Source of the DNA: an uncultured Oscillospiraceae bacterium
Lineage (GTDB): Bacteria; Bacillota; Clostridia; Oscillospirales; Oscillospiraceae
DNA: 23,502 nt
NCBI GenBank assembly: GCA_910584045.1
Contig: CAJTYO010000043.1
Coordinates: 1-23,502 of the forward strand
Reading direction: 5' to 3'
The position numbers were made by a program, and so were the translations under genes. The notes below the pieces were generated by a model that saw only the letters and a list, made by a program, of their open reading frames with translations, did not search any database and had not been told where the DNA came from. Shown here one piece after another: positions 1 through 6,610 of the stretch (positions within the stretch are counted from its first letter, which is position 1; each line of letters begins with the position of its first letter).

Positions 1-1
1 G

Positions 2-361
2 TGTATCAAGCAGAATCAGTCGATTTTTTATGTCGTCCAAAGAAAATCCCAAATGCCTGATGTTCGGGATCATATCAATCTCTTAAGAGCCATTCGACAG
101 GCCAAAGCAAAGATTGTTTTGTCTGGGTACTGGTCTGGTCGTGATGATGGAAGTGATTTATACGATTGGTACTTGATTCCTTACGGTTGGCACCGCCATT
201 TATTGGGCGAATATATAAAGAGCTGTGATATGAGCAAGGGCAAGTCAAAGGGGGCGGAGTGGATATGGTGCAATTACAATTTGGAGAAAGAGGCGCCCGG
301 GGCAATCGGGTTTTTGCAAAGTTACTGTGACGATAAAAAAATCCTTGCATTTTATCAATGA
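2..361 (+). CDS. D12-class adenine-specific DNA methylase, C-terminal part (cut by window start)
   Basis: The reading frame is open from base 2 to the TGA at 359-361, so the gene begins outside the window. The visible ~119 residues look like the end of a Dam/D12-type N6-adenine methyltransferase. A DHINLLRAI stretch is followed by KIVLSGYWS, then SDLYDWYLIPYGW, then EWIWCNY; this matches the family layout of a DH..LL helix, an LSGY strand, a 'lY..L..W' segment and a closing 'E.lW.NY' strand. The catalytic DPPY and the SAM-binding FxGxG would lie upstream and are not seen. Phages and conjugative elements often carry such methylases, and the integrase 100 bp downstream fits that setting. Whether the whole enzyme is intact cannot be judged. 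An internal ATG at 53 is probably not the start, because family-like sequence continues upstream of it. Confidence 0.72.
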   Translation, partial: CIKQNQSIFYVVQRKSQMPDVRDHINLLRAIRQAKAKIVLSGYWSGRDDGSDLYDWYLIPYGWHRHLLGEYIKSCDMSKGKSKGAEWIWCNYNLEKEAPGAIGFLQSYCDDKKILAFYQ

Positions 362-387
362 AGGCGTTACAATCGCCATCCACAAGG

Positions 388-416
388 GGCAGGGCATTGA
401 GTTTCAATGCCCTGCC
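388..416 (+). promoter_or_regulatory. Perfect 12-bp hairpin in the integrase leader
   Basis: GGCAGGGCATTG (388-399) pairs perfectly with CAATGCCCTGCC (405-416) around a 5-nt loop. It sits between the methylase stop and the integrase ribosome site and has no T-run after it. It could be a processing or protective hairpin, a protein-binding inverted repeat, or a weak terminator; the sequence does not decide. Confidence 0.5.
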
Positions 417-462
417 ATTCACAAAAGATTACCAAGTTACCAAAATGAGGGAGGTTTAGAAA

Positions 463-1617
463 ATGGCAAAGCGGGCGAACGGAGAGGGGAATATCAGGAA
501 GAGGACAGACGGCAAATGGCTGGTAACATTTCCGACCGGGCTTTATAAGGAGAGTGGAAAACGGGAATACATTTACCGCTATGCGGGCACGCAGACGGAG
601 GCGGCGGAGATTTTGCGTCAGCTTCAAGCGGAGAAAGGGATGGGGGTCAGCCAAAGCAGAGCGGCAATCCGGGCGGGTGACTGGATGGAAACATGGATTG
701 AGAAGCACAAGGCACCGAAACTGGCCCCGGCTACGCTGACGAGCTACCGCAACAATTTCAGAATCCATATCAGGCCGTACATTGGGGATATTGTGTTGCG
801 GGAGTTGAGTACATATCATATCCAGCGGTGCCTTGACGCGATTGGGGGAAGTTGTTCAACTTTTGTAAAAAATTATAACATTATTCATGGTAGCTTGGAT
901 AAGGCGGTTGAACTTGGGATGATGGTTCGCAATCCTTGTAAGGGTGTGACCTTTCCGAAGGATGATACAGAGGATATGCGGGTGTTATCTAAGGAGGAAC
1001 AGCAAAGGTTTATTGAACAACTGGATGGTGAATATTATCGCCCCATGTTTCTTATGTATCTTTACTCCGGCTTGCGGATGGGGGAGGGAATCCCTTTAAC
1101 ATGGGAGGACATCGACTTGGAGAAGCGGACGATCCGAGTGAGTAAAAAGGCGATTGTCTGCCATGATTACGCCAGCCATTCAGCGCCGCAGGTGGTACAG
1201 GATTTTTGCAAAACGAAGTCCAGCAAGCGGAAAGTGATTATCACAACTGGATTGGTTGGAGTCCTGAAGGAACACAAAACGGAAATGATGAAGCGTGTGG
1301 AGCAGTCCGGGGAAGAATGGAGCGAGAGCCATCTAGTGTTTCCGAATACCCGGGGGAACATGGTACACAATCGGAATCTGCAAAATTCTCTGTATAGAAT
1401 TTTTGCTAAGTGCGGCATTGAGGGAGCGACCATGCACACGCTACGCCACACTTACGCTACAAGATGTTTTGAGGCTGGGGTGGATATTAAGGCAATCAGC
1501 GAGCAGTTGGGTCACGCCAATGTCAAAACCACATATAACATTTACGTCCACCTTTTGGAGGATACGAAAGAGAAAGAGATTGATAAGCTGGATGGTATTG
1601 ACAAACTTTTGGCATGA
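463..1617 (+). CDS. Tyrosine recombinase / integrase of a mobile element
   Basis: This site-specific recombinase would integrate and excise the element whose end is seen here. At 384 residues it has the usual length of Tn916/phage-type integrases. Residues 1-60 form an arm-type DNA-binding domain (GEGNIRKRTDGKW start). Residues 70-165 are the SAM-like core-binding domain. Residues 175-384 are the catalytic domain, with R205 (SGLRMGE), a lysine near 250-252 (CKTKSSKR), H325 and R328 (HTLRH), H351 (LGHANVKTT) and the nucleophile Y361 (IYVH). All catalytic positions are present, so it is probably active. The start follows AGGGAGG at 448-454 with an 8-nt gap. It lies 100 bp after a methylase and is closed by a strong terminator. 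Integrases usually lie next to one attachment site, so the element's edge is expected in the following few hundred bases, with the rest of the element to the left. Confidence 0.95.
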   Translation: MAKRANGEGNIRKRTDGKWLVTFPTGLYKESGKREYIYRYAGTQTEAAEILRQLQAEKGMGVSQSRAAIRAGDWMETWIEKHKAPKLAPATLTSYRNNFRIHIRPYIGDIVLRELSTYHIQRCLDAIGGSCSTFVKNYNIIHGSLDKAVELGMMVRNPCKGVTFPKDDTEDMRVLSKEEQQRFIEQLDGEYYRPMFLMYLYSGLRMGEGIPLTWEDIDLEKRTIRVSKKAIVCHDYASHSAPQVVQDFCKTKSSKRKVIITTGLVGVLKEHKTEMMKRVEQSGEEWSESHLVFPNTRGNMVHNRNLQNSLYRIFAKCGIEGATMHTLRHTYATRCFEAGVDIKAISEQLGHANVKTTYNIYVHLLEDTKEKEIDKLDGIDKLLA

Positions 1618-1623
1618 AGAAAG

Positions 1624-1660
1624 AACCCGACAGCTTTAAAAAAGGGCTGTCGGGTTTTGT
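1624..1660 (+). terminator. Rho-independent terminator of the integrase gene
   Basis: CCCGACAGC (1626-1634) pairs perfectly with GCTGTCGGG (1646-1654), extended by AA/TT on the outside, and is followed by TTTTG. It lies 8 bp after the integrase stop. Confidence 0.9.
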
Positions 1661-1674
1661 TTATGAAATGGTAG

Positions 1675-1703
1675 TTGACAGGGGGGAGGGGACTCGCTAT
1701 AAT
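1675..1703 (+). promoter_or_regulatory. Consensus sigma-A promoter TTGACA-17-TATAAT
   Basis: TTGACA at 1675-1680 and TATAAT at 1698-1703 are separated by exactly 17 bp: a perfect match to the housekeeping promoter. It points rightward, just after the integrase terminator, toward a stretch with no convincing gene and then antisense into the transposase remnant. The only ATG nearby (1702) overlaps the -10 box, so the 39-codon frame starting there would not be translated from this promoter. Confidence 0.75.
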
Positions 1704-1950
1704 GAAAATGCAAAGGGCGTTGATTTACCGGATTTTTACCACTTCCAGATATGAGAATGGAGTGTTAAAACAGGGAAAGCGAGGACAAAGGAGGGGGGAA
1801 ACGGCTTTCCGGTTTACCTGAATGTTACCGCTTCTAGCTTGGGACCAAGGGGGAAAAGCTGGGAGCAGATGGGAGAGCGGAAACGAAAAACCTTGATAAA
1901 CAGGATTGTTTGGGACTGGCTGGGATGTGTTTGGAGGCTGGCCCCATAAA
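1704..1950. other. Gene-free stretch between integrase promoter and IS remnant
   Basis: No credible coding sequence was found. The stretch is purine-rich on the plus strand (runs such as AAAGGAGGGGGGAAA near 1788-1801). It probably contains the edge of the integrated element, because integrases usually abut an attachment site, but no duplicated core can be identified without the other end of the element. It ends where recognisable transposase sequence stops, near 1950. Confidence 0.5.
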
Positions 1951-1954
1951 AGTC

Positions 1955-2660
1955 AATTCCATGATCTGTATCCAATGTTTGATGGGAAAGATAGTGCGGT
2001 CCCACCGGCTTTCCTGGGCGGTTCATGTGTCCCGCCCCTGGGTCGGTCCGGCTCACGCGCTTGTGGCTGCGGCGTCCTCCCCTTTTTTAGACACTTTGTC
2101 CGCTGCTTCCCCTGCCGCAGTTTCTTTCCACGCCGGCACGCCAGTTCTTTTCTTCCCTCTTCCTCATAGGCATCCAGGCGCTCCCAATAAGCACTAGGGC
2201 CATCTGCTGACTCTACCAATTCCTCCGAGACTATAGACGCATTCGCTTTTACATGGGTGGAGCCTGTGGCAACGATTCGGCCGCTGACCAGACCTTTGTC
2301 AATGCACTGACCCACGACCTCCTCGAATAACCGGCGGAATATCTTCCGAAAAGTTGGCTTTCGATGCCCCAGCTGCGAAATCGTGCTATGGTCCGGTACT
2401 CGCTCAAACAGATCCAGTCCCCAATACCACCGTAACGCCACATCTGTTTGGATCCGCTGCTCAATTTGCCGCTCCGATGAAATTCCACACAGAAAGCCTA
2501 CCAGCAGGTATTTCACGATCATCGCTGGATCGATTGGTGGACGACCGTATTTCCGACTGTATAAGGGCTCACTTTCCTCATAAACGAAGGTTAGATCCAA
2601 CGCATCTTCCAGTTTGCGTAGAAAATGATTTGTCGGCACTAAATCTTCTATCGTTACCAT
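1955..2660 (-). pseudogene. IS1182/IS5-like transposase remnant (frameshifted, 3' truncated)
   Basis: The minus strand from 2660 encodes the N-terminal half of a DDE transposase. A DUF772-type region (GRPPIDPAMIVKYLLVGFL, then SSERQIEQRI and VPDHSTISQ) leads into the first catalytic strand. Three lesions are visible. The first catalytic Asp, expected in a 'ATDSTHVKANAS'-type motif, reads ATGSTHVKANAS. The frame shifts by +1 near 2060-2090, after which the neighbouring frame continues with RTDPGAGHMNRPGKPVG and SHQTLDTDHGI. Homology then stops near 1955, before the remaining D and E. The natural start is probably the M at 2660 (MVTIEDLVP), since the frame upstream of it does not resemble the family. 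The element is dead. The missing half was presumably removed by a deletion joining it to the integrase side. Confidence 0.85.
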
Positions 2661-2833
2661 GTGTATCTTTAGCTGCACCCCTGCCACCCCACTCGCTTTT
2701 TCTCTATTTTATCACATTTCTGCGTTTTCGTCATGACTTTGTCAACAGCTCCAGATTGACGCTCGAAGCGGTGCTGTTGTTGGCATCACCCCCTCCCATA
2801 GCACCCTCATTCACCACAAACGAGCAAGCCGCT

Positions 2834-2875
2834 ATGTTGTATTAGGTGAAATCTCACATTCACCCTTTACAACAT
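2834..2875. repeat. 17-bp imperfect inverted repeat upstream of the transposase remnant
   Basis: ATGTTGTATTAGGTGAA (2834-2850) and TTCACCCTTTACAACAT (2859-2875) are inverted copies with 14 of 17 positions matching and an 8-nt centre. It lies about 175 bp upstream of the transposase start. It could be a target palindrome, an end of a small mobile element, or an operator. Confidence 0.55.
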
Positions 2876-2937
2876 ACATCTTTTTAGCGATGCGTTGCCG
2901 AAGAGAGAAAATGTGTCTCAAAGTACCCGAATTGTTG

Positions 2938-2966
2938 AATGTCCCTGCGGACATTTATAGTTTTTT
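2938..2966 (+). terminator. Weak hairpin followed by a T-run
   Basis: AATGTCC (2938-2944) pairs with GGACATT (2949-2955) around a CTGC loop, and TTTTTT follows at 2961-2966 after a 5-nt gap. The gap and the low stem GC make termination uncertain. No gene precedes it on the plus strand. Confidence 0.35.
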
Positions 2967-3007
2967 CCATTCAAAGTAAGATTTTATCCGAATTTTGCAG
3001 ATTTCGC

Positions 3008-3036
3008 TTGATGAACTGAGTTGAGGACGCTATAAT
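3008..3036 (+). promoter_or_regulatory. Promoter TTGATG-17-TATAAT for a small-RNA candidate
   Basis: The -35 TTGATG (3008-3013) and a perfect -10 TATAAT (3031-3036) have 17-bp spacing. The next plus-strand signal is a strong terminator about 115 bp downstream, with no open reading frame of note between. Confidence 0.6.
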
Positions 3037-3042
3037 GCAGAC

Positions 3043-3157
3043 ATAGTGATTTTTCCTGAGATACTATGATACCGTCTGAAATAAGACGCGCATAAAATCT
3101 CTCGAATAATGACACCCTGAGAAGGGCTCGTAGCAAATCGCTGCGGGCCCTTTTTTG
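3043..3157 (+). ncRNA. Candidate small RNA, about 115 nt
   Basis: Its ends are set by the promoter at 3008-3036 and the terminator at 3122-3157. Within it, CGTCT (3073-3077) and AGACG (3084-3088) form a 5-bp hairpin around GAAATA. No coding frame with a ribosome site is visible. A second site about 600 bp to the right shares the CGTCT-N6-AGACG hairpin, the string GCGCATAA, and a terminator whose left arm has the same AAGGGsTCGTArCAA core. The two may therefore be diverged copies of one RNA. I do not recognise an Rfam family. The call is inference from signals, not homology. Confidence 0.4.
3122..3157 (+). terminator. Strong rho-independent terminator of the small-RNA candidate
   Basis: The left arm AAGGGCTCGTAGC (3122-3134) pairs with GCTGCGGGCCCTT (from 3140), with two wobble positions, and merges into TTTTTT at its 3' end. 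Confidence 0.8.
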
Positions 3158-3193
3158 TTCCCATTTTTCCATCCCTACGTCCCCCGATTTTCT

Positions 3194-3551
3194 CCCTTTC
3201 AGGGGGATCCTTCGGAGGGAAATTCCCTAAAATTCTCCCCAGTCTTATCCCCAAACATCCCCGAGCGAGGCTGATTCTTCGAGCCAAAATACTCTGAAAT
3301 CCCCCTGAAAAGCCCCTCTCTCCTGCCCCGTGCAGGTGATGATTCTCCCCGGAAAGGCTTCAATTTTGAACGGAACTGTCTGGTTTTTGGTATAAATTCT
3401 GCCTGTCGGACGCTCTGAAAGGGAAGAAAACAAGGGGAATTGCTGGGGAGAAGGTGGCTGCGAAGGACGCCCTCTGAAAGAGTAGATGAATGGGGGAAAT
3501 GCAGGGGATTTTGATGGGGGATGTCGTGTGCGAAAATGCCATCTGAATGGG
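3194..3551. repeat. Degenerate repeats with a CYCTTTCAGAGGG core in gene-free DNA
   Basis: Three minus-strand copies read CCCATTCAGATGGC (from 3551), CTCTTTCAGAGGGCGTCC (from 3482) and CCCTTTCAGAGCGTCC (from 3423), spaced about 69 and 59 bp. The first two also share a TTCGCA(C/G) tail. A more distant minus copy (GCTTTTCAGGGGGATT from 3313) and a plus copy (CCCTTTCAGGGGGATCC from 3194) face each other. The plus strand is C-rich to about 3335 and G-rich from about 3415, so the region changes base skew in the middle. Long minus-strand frames cross it, but their composition does not look like protein. Role unknown. Confidence 0.45.
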
Positions 3552-3709
3552 AAAAACGCAGGGGCGGACAAGCAGAGGAAAGTGGGAAAAAGTTGCAGAA
3601 ATTGAGCTTTTTGATGTTGGAAATCATGCTGGAAATGGACATCTTTCGGCAGTCAAAGTGACAAAATGCCCAGACAAAGTGTTCGTCTAAAAAAAGACGC
3701 TTACAAGAG

Positions 3710-3801
3710 TTGATAGCGTCTGATTTACTGTGCGCATAATGCCTGCTAACAAAGAATGATGCGCTAAGGGGTCGTAACAACGAGTTGTTACGACCCCTTT
3801 T
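3710..3801 (+). ncRNA. Possible second small-RNA unit
   Basis: A weak promoter (TTGATA 3710-3715, CATAAT 3735-3740, spacing 19 bp) precedes the perfect terminator ending at 3801, giving a transcript of about 55 nt. Just upstream, CGTCT-AAAAAA-AGACG (3684-3699) repeats the hairpin seen at 3073-3088. The long spacer and short product make this weaker than the 3043-3157 candidate. Transcription could instead start further upstream and include the hairpin. Confidence 0.25.
3766..3801 (+). terminator. Perfect 15-bp terminator hairpin
   Basis: AAGGGGTCGTAACAA (3766-3780) and TTGTTACGACCCCTT (3785-3799) are exact complements around a CGAG loop, ending in TTTT. No T-run exists on the other strand, so it acts on plus-strand transcripts. 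Confidence 0.85.
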
Positions 3802-3920
3802 GCACTTGTCTTCTCTGAACAACCCTCATCACGCTGTTTATAAGGAAGCCCAGAAAAATTTCCATAGCGACGCAGAAAAAGTTTGCCGCAATGGCGGCAA
3901 ATGCGCATGATAGACTCCTC

Positions 3921-3969
3921 AAAAAACCGGTGTACCGCAGCTCAACATCTCTGCGGTACACCGGTTTTT
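3921..3969. terminator. Bidirectional terminator between the gene-free island and the 88-residue gene
   Basis: AAAAAACCGGTGTACCGCAG (3921-3940) pairs with CTGCGGTACACCGGTTTTT (3951-3969) across a 10-nt loop. Both strands have a T-run. It lies 7 bp after the stop of the minus-strand gene at 3977 and also shields it from the plus-strand island. Confidence 0.88.
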
Positions 3970-3976
3970 GCCCTCC

Positions 3977-4243
3977 TCACAGCAGCCAGGCCATCAGACC
4001 TGCTGCCACAGCCGCCAGAACCGCAGCATAGCCCCAGAGAGGGACCCGCCGCCACAGAGGCGGTCGGACGATCTGGGGGGCGGCGCAGCTGCGGGCGATG
4101 CGGCACGCCTCGCCAAGGACTTGCTGGGAGGTGACGCCCTCCTGGGAGAAGGCGTCGTTTTTGACGATAAAGATGGCCTGTTCAAAAAGCTTGGGGTCCG
4201 GGGAATCGACCACGATCACGCGGCGGGAAGTTCCTTTCACCAT
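3977..4243 (-). CDS. Small tail-anchored protein of unknown function
   Basis: An 88-residue protein with a soluble N-terminal part of about 65 residues (MVKGTSRRVIVVDSPDP start, then a helical segment around FEQAIFIVKND) and one hydrophobic segment at residues 70-88 that reaches the C-terminus. This is the layout of a tail-anchored membrane protein with its N-terminus in the cytoplasm. AGGAG lies about 9 nt before the ATG, and a strong terminator follows the stop, so it is a real single-gene unit. From memory, similar short proteins starting MVKGTSRRV occur in other clostridia without an assigned role. I know no function and assign none. No catalytic motif is visible. Codon use is GC-rich like the genes to its right, which places it in the core chromosome rather than the mobile region to its left. 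Confidence 0.8.
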   Translation of the reverse strand: MVKGTSRRVIVVDSPDPKLFEQAIFIVKNDAFSQEGVTSQQVLGEACRIARSCAAPQIVRPPLWRRVPLWGYAAVLAAVAAGLMAWLL

Positions 4244-4321
4244 AGGGCGGCACTCCTCTCTTGCTCCGATGCTGTTCCCATTGTTTCCCGCTGGAGTAAA
4301 AAATATACTTCTGTACGGCGG

Positions 4322-4357
4322 TAAAAATGATCCCGGAGGCAGAGGCCTCCGGGATCA
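4322..4357 (-). terminator. Terminator of the double-lysozyme gene
   Basis: TGATCCCGGAGGC (4328-4340) and GCCTCCGGGATCA (4345-4357) form a perfect 13-bp stem. Read on the minus strand it ends in ATTTTTAC. It lies 12 bp after the stop at 4369. Confidence 0.9.
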
Positions 4358-4368
4358 CGCTCTGTTTT

Positions 4369-6474
4369 TCAATACGGGAGGAAGGCTAGATTCATATCCA
4401 CTTTCCCGCTGATACCGGGTATGCTTCCGCTGTCGGTATACTGCCAGATACGATAATTATAGTACATATCCGGCTGGTTCCGGCTGTTGTACTGTGCAAA
4501 CCAGAAGTCATAGTTTGTCAGGCGGCTCAGGTCCAGGCGGGTGTATCCCACTTCCAGGCCCATATAGATCATGGGCGTATATCCTGCCTGAGCAACAGTC
4601 TCGCAGAAGGCGATGGCGCAGTCGGTGAGGGTGGCCTTGTCCACCCCGTAGCTCCGGGCCGTTTTTGAGTAGATTTCCCAGTCAAAGACGATGGGATACT
4701 CCAGCGCCCGCCCGTTCAGCTTCCCTAAGGTGTAGAGAGCCTCATCCACCGCCTCCGCCGGGGAGATGGCCTGGGAGTAGAAATACACGCCAGTCTTTAA
4801 TCCCGCCGCCCGGGCGCCGGTGAAGTACTCCTCAAACTTTGCGTCGTCATAGAGTTCCCCAGACTCGGCAAAACGCCCGCCCACCCGGATGAACGCAAAC
4901 TCTATGCCCGCTCCGGCCACCTGCCGCCAGTCGATGTCCCCGTTGTGCCGGGATACGTCGATGCCCAAGGCGGTGGTGTAGACCGGGTCATTGTAATACA
5001 TGCGGCTGCCGTCCCGGACGAACAGATCTCGGTTATATGGCGCCAGTGGCACACCTGGCAGCACGGGGACCATCTTGTTGCCGTAGACAATATAGCCAGT
5101 AAGATTGGGATCGTTGGGGGCCTGGTAGGCTCGCAGACGGGAGACGATGGCGCACATCTCCGCCCGCGTGATGCCCTCGACAGGCTTATAGTAGCGGCGG
5201 CTGCCCTCGATTTCGCCGGTGATGACTCCCGCCTCATACAGGGCCAGCGCATAACCGTCATCCACATCGGTGAAGGGAGTGACCCCAGTCTTATAACCAA
5301 GGCCCATGGCGATAGCTGCCACCCGGGCGATGGTCAGGCGGTTGATGGCCGCGTCCAGGTCCGTAATCTCCCCGGGCAGCAGACATCCCAGTCTCTCTGC
5401 CAAGGCCAGATAGTTCCCCGCCCAATGTCCGTTGATGGTATTGCCGGGGTCCGACCCGGTGGCAGCCACCAGCAGCAGCTTCAGCGCTTCCCCCGCCCGC
5501 AGAATGCCGTCTGGCTGAAAGGTTCCGTCGGGATAGCCGCTGAGGATCTTCTCCGCACTCAGCTCCCGCACATAGCTGTAGTGCCAGTCGTTTTCTGCAA
5601 CGTCTCGATAGGGGTTGACCCAGGTGGCGTAATCCGGCTTGGCTGTCACCGTCGGAGGAACAATAGGGGAGCTGCTGCCGCCGCTGTCACTGCTCCAGCG
5701 TGCATAAACCGCCAGAGCGCCCATGGCGGTCTCCTCCCCCGTCAGCTGTACGCCGCCGGCAGTGTACCACCCCTGGAATGTCTGACCGGCCAGCGTGGGA
5801 ACAGGCAGCTGGCCGTAGGATGCACCCATGGGGTAATATACCGTACGGTTTTCCATACTGCCGCCATTTGGCTCGAAGTGTATGTAGCAGTAGCGAGACG
5901 TGCCATCCCGGAAGTTGTAGTCGCCGTAGAGAAAGAGGAATGCCTCCCGCAGCCGGCGGACCGTCAGATTCTCCAATACCTCCGTGCCGGAGTGGCACCA
6001 TGTGGCGATGGCATTGACCACCTCCGCCTCACTGTAGCGGCTGATGCCGTTGATGAGGTAGGAGCACAGGCGGTAGTTCGGGTCAATCCACTGCGCTCCC
6101 AGAGAGTAGGTCATGCTGATAAGGGCGTCAAACTGGTACTGGGTGACGCTGATGCCGTACTGGAGCAGGAAGCCGTTGACCAGGGCCTCGTCATCGACCA
6201 GGTGCCGGCGCATCATGAGATCCGCCTCGGCTTCGGTGACGCCTGCCGGATAGTCCTGAGGATTGCATTCCACGGCGTAACCCACGTACCATTTCCCATT
6301 GCTGCCGGAATAGGGCTCCGCGCGGAAGCCCTCCAACTCCTTGATCATCTCCACACACGCCTCGCTGGTGGTAAAGGTCTCTACCGCCAAGGCTGCGCCG
6401 GACAGCAGCGACGCGGTCATCACCAGGCACAGTGTCAGGACCAGCAGCTTTTTCAGAGAAATCTTGGTCTTCAT
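4369..6474 (-). CDS. Secreted SLH-anchored double lysozyme (GH24-like plus GH25)
   Basis: A 701-residue exported cell-wall protein. Residues 1-30 are a signal peptide (KTKISLKK, hydrophobic core, AALA cleavage site). Residues 33-190 are a T4-type GH24 lysozyme domain with the catalytic Glu in ELEGF (E48) and the closing VRRLREAFLF helix; the usual nearby Asp and Thr of the E-D-T triad are replaced (SGSNG and KWYVGY). Residues 197-262 are an InlB B-type repeat (FEPNGG..FQGWYT..VYARW). Residues 286-450 are three SLH modules that bind secondary wall polymer. Residues 502-701 are a GH25 muramidase with DVSRH (D506), FDWE (D598, E600) and a WQYTDSG..VDMN end. GH25 looks active; GH24 may be weak or only binding. 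It stands alone between two terminators. Likely roles are wall remodelling or attack on neighbouring cells. Confidence 0.93.
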   Translation of the reverse strand: MKTKISLKKLLVLTLCLVMTASLLSGAALAVETFTTSEACVEMIKELEGFRAEPYSGSNGKWYVGYAVECNPQDYPAGVTEAEADLMMRRHLVDDEALVNGFLLQYGISVTQYQFDALISMTYSLGAQWIDPNYRLCSYLINGISRYSEAEVVNAIATWCHSGTEVLENLTVRRLREAFLFLYGDYNFRDGTSRYCYIHFEPNGGSMENRTVYYPMGASYGQLPVPTLAGQTFQGWYTAGGVQLTGEETAMGALAVYARWSSDSGGSSSPIVPPTVTAKPDYATWVNPYRDVAENDWHYSYVRELSAEKILSGYPDGTFQPDGILRAGEALKLLLVAATGSDPGNTINGHWAGNYLALAERLGCLLPGEITDLDAAINRLTIARVAAIAMGLGYKTGVTPFTDVDDGYALALYEAGVITGEIEGSRRYYKPVEGITRAEMCAIVSRLRAYQAPNDPNLTGYIVYGNKMVPVLPGVPLAPYNRDLFVRDGSRMYYNDPVYTTALGIDVSRHNGDIDWRQVAGAGIEFAFIRVGGRFAESGELYDDAKFEEYFTGARAAGLKTGVYFYSQAISPAEAVDEALYTLGKLNGRALEYPIVFDWEIYSKTARSYGVDKATLTDCAIAFCETVAQAGYTPMIYMGLEVGYTRLDLSRLTNYDFWFAQYNSRNQPDMYYNYRIWQYTDSGSIPGISGKVDMNLAFLPY

Positions 6475-6519
6475 AGGCGATTCTCACTTTCTCCGGAAGA
6501 GGTTACAAAATTCAGCATT

Positions 6520-6548
6520 ATTTTACCACATCCGCCGGATAAAAGGAA
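6520..6548 (-). promoter_or_regulatory. Weak promoter candidate for the double lysozyme
   Basis: On the minus strand, TTCCTT (6543-6548) and TAAAAT (6520-6525) are 17 bp apart, placing a start about 38 nt before the ATG. The -35 is poor, and the spacer contains the small palindrome ATCCGGCGGAT. Confidence 0.3.
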
Positions 6549-6610
6549 CCCCTTCCCGCTGGAATTAACAGTTTTGTAATACTAACACTCGAGTAAAACG
6601 ATGAACCGAG

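Noticed and set aside
1702..1821. 39-codon frame after the integrase
   Set aside because: Its ATG overlaps the -10 box of the only promoter and it has no ribosome site.
2080..2095. A-AAA-AAG slippery heptamer on the minus strand in the transposase, as for programmed -1 frameshifting
   Set aside because: It is in the right phase, but a -1 shift meets a stop about ten codons later. The homologous continuation lies in the +1 frame, so the shift is a mutation.
3199..3822. 207-residue minus-strand open frame across the gene-free island
   Set aside because: It crosses two strong plus-strand terminators, has no ribosome site, is rich in Ser/Pro/Phe/His/Arg without any domain, and overlaps the repeat array in several frames.
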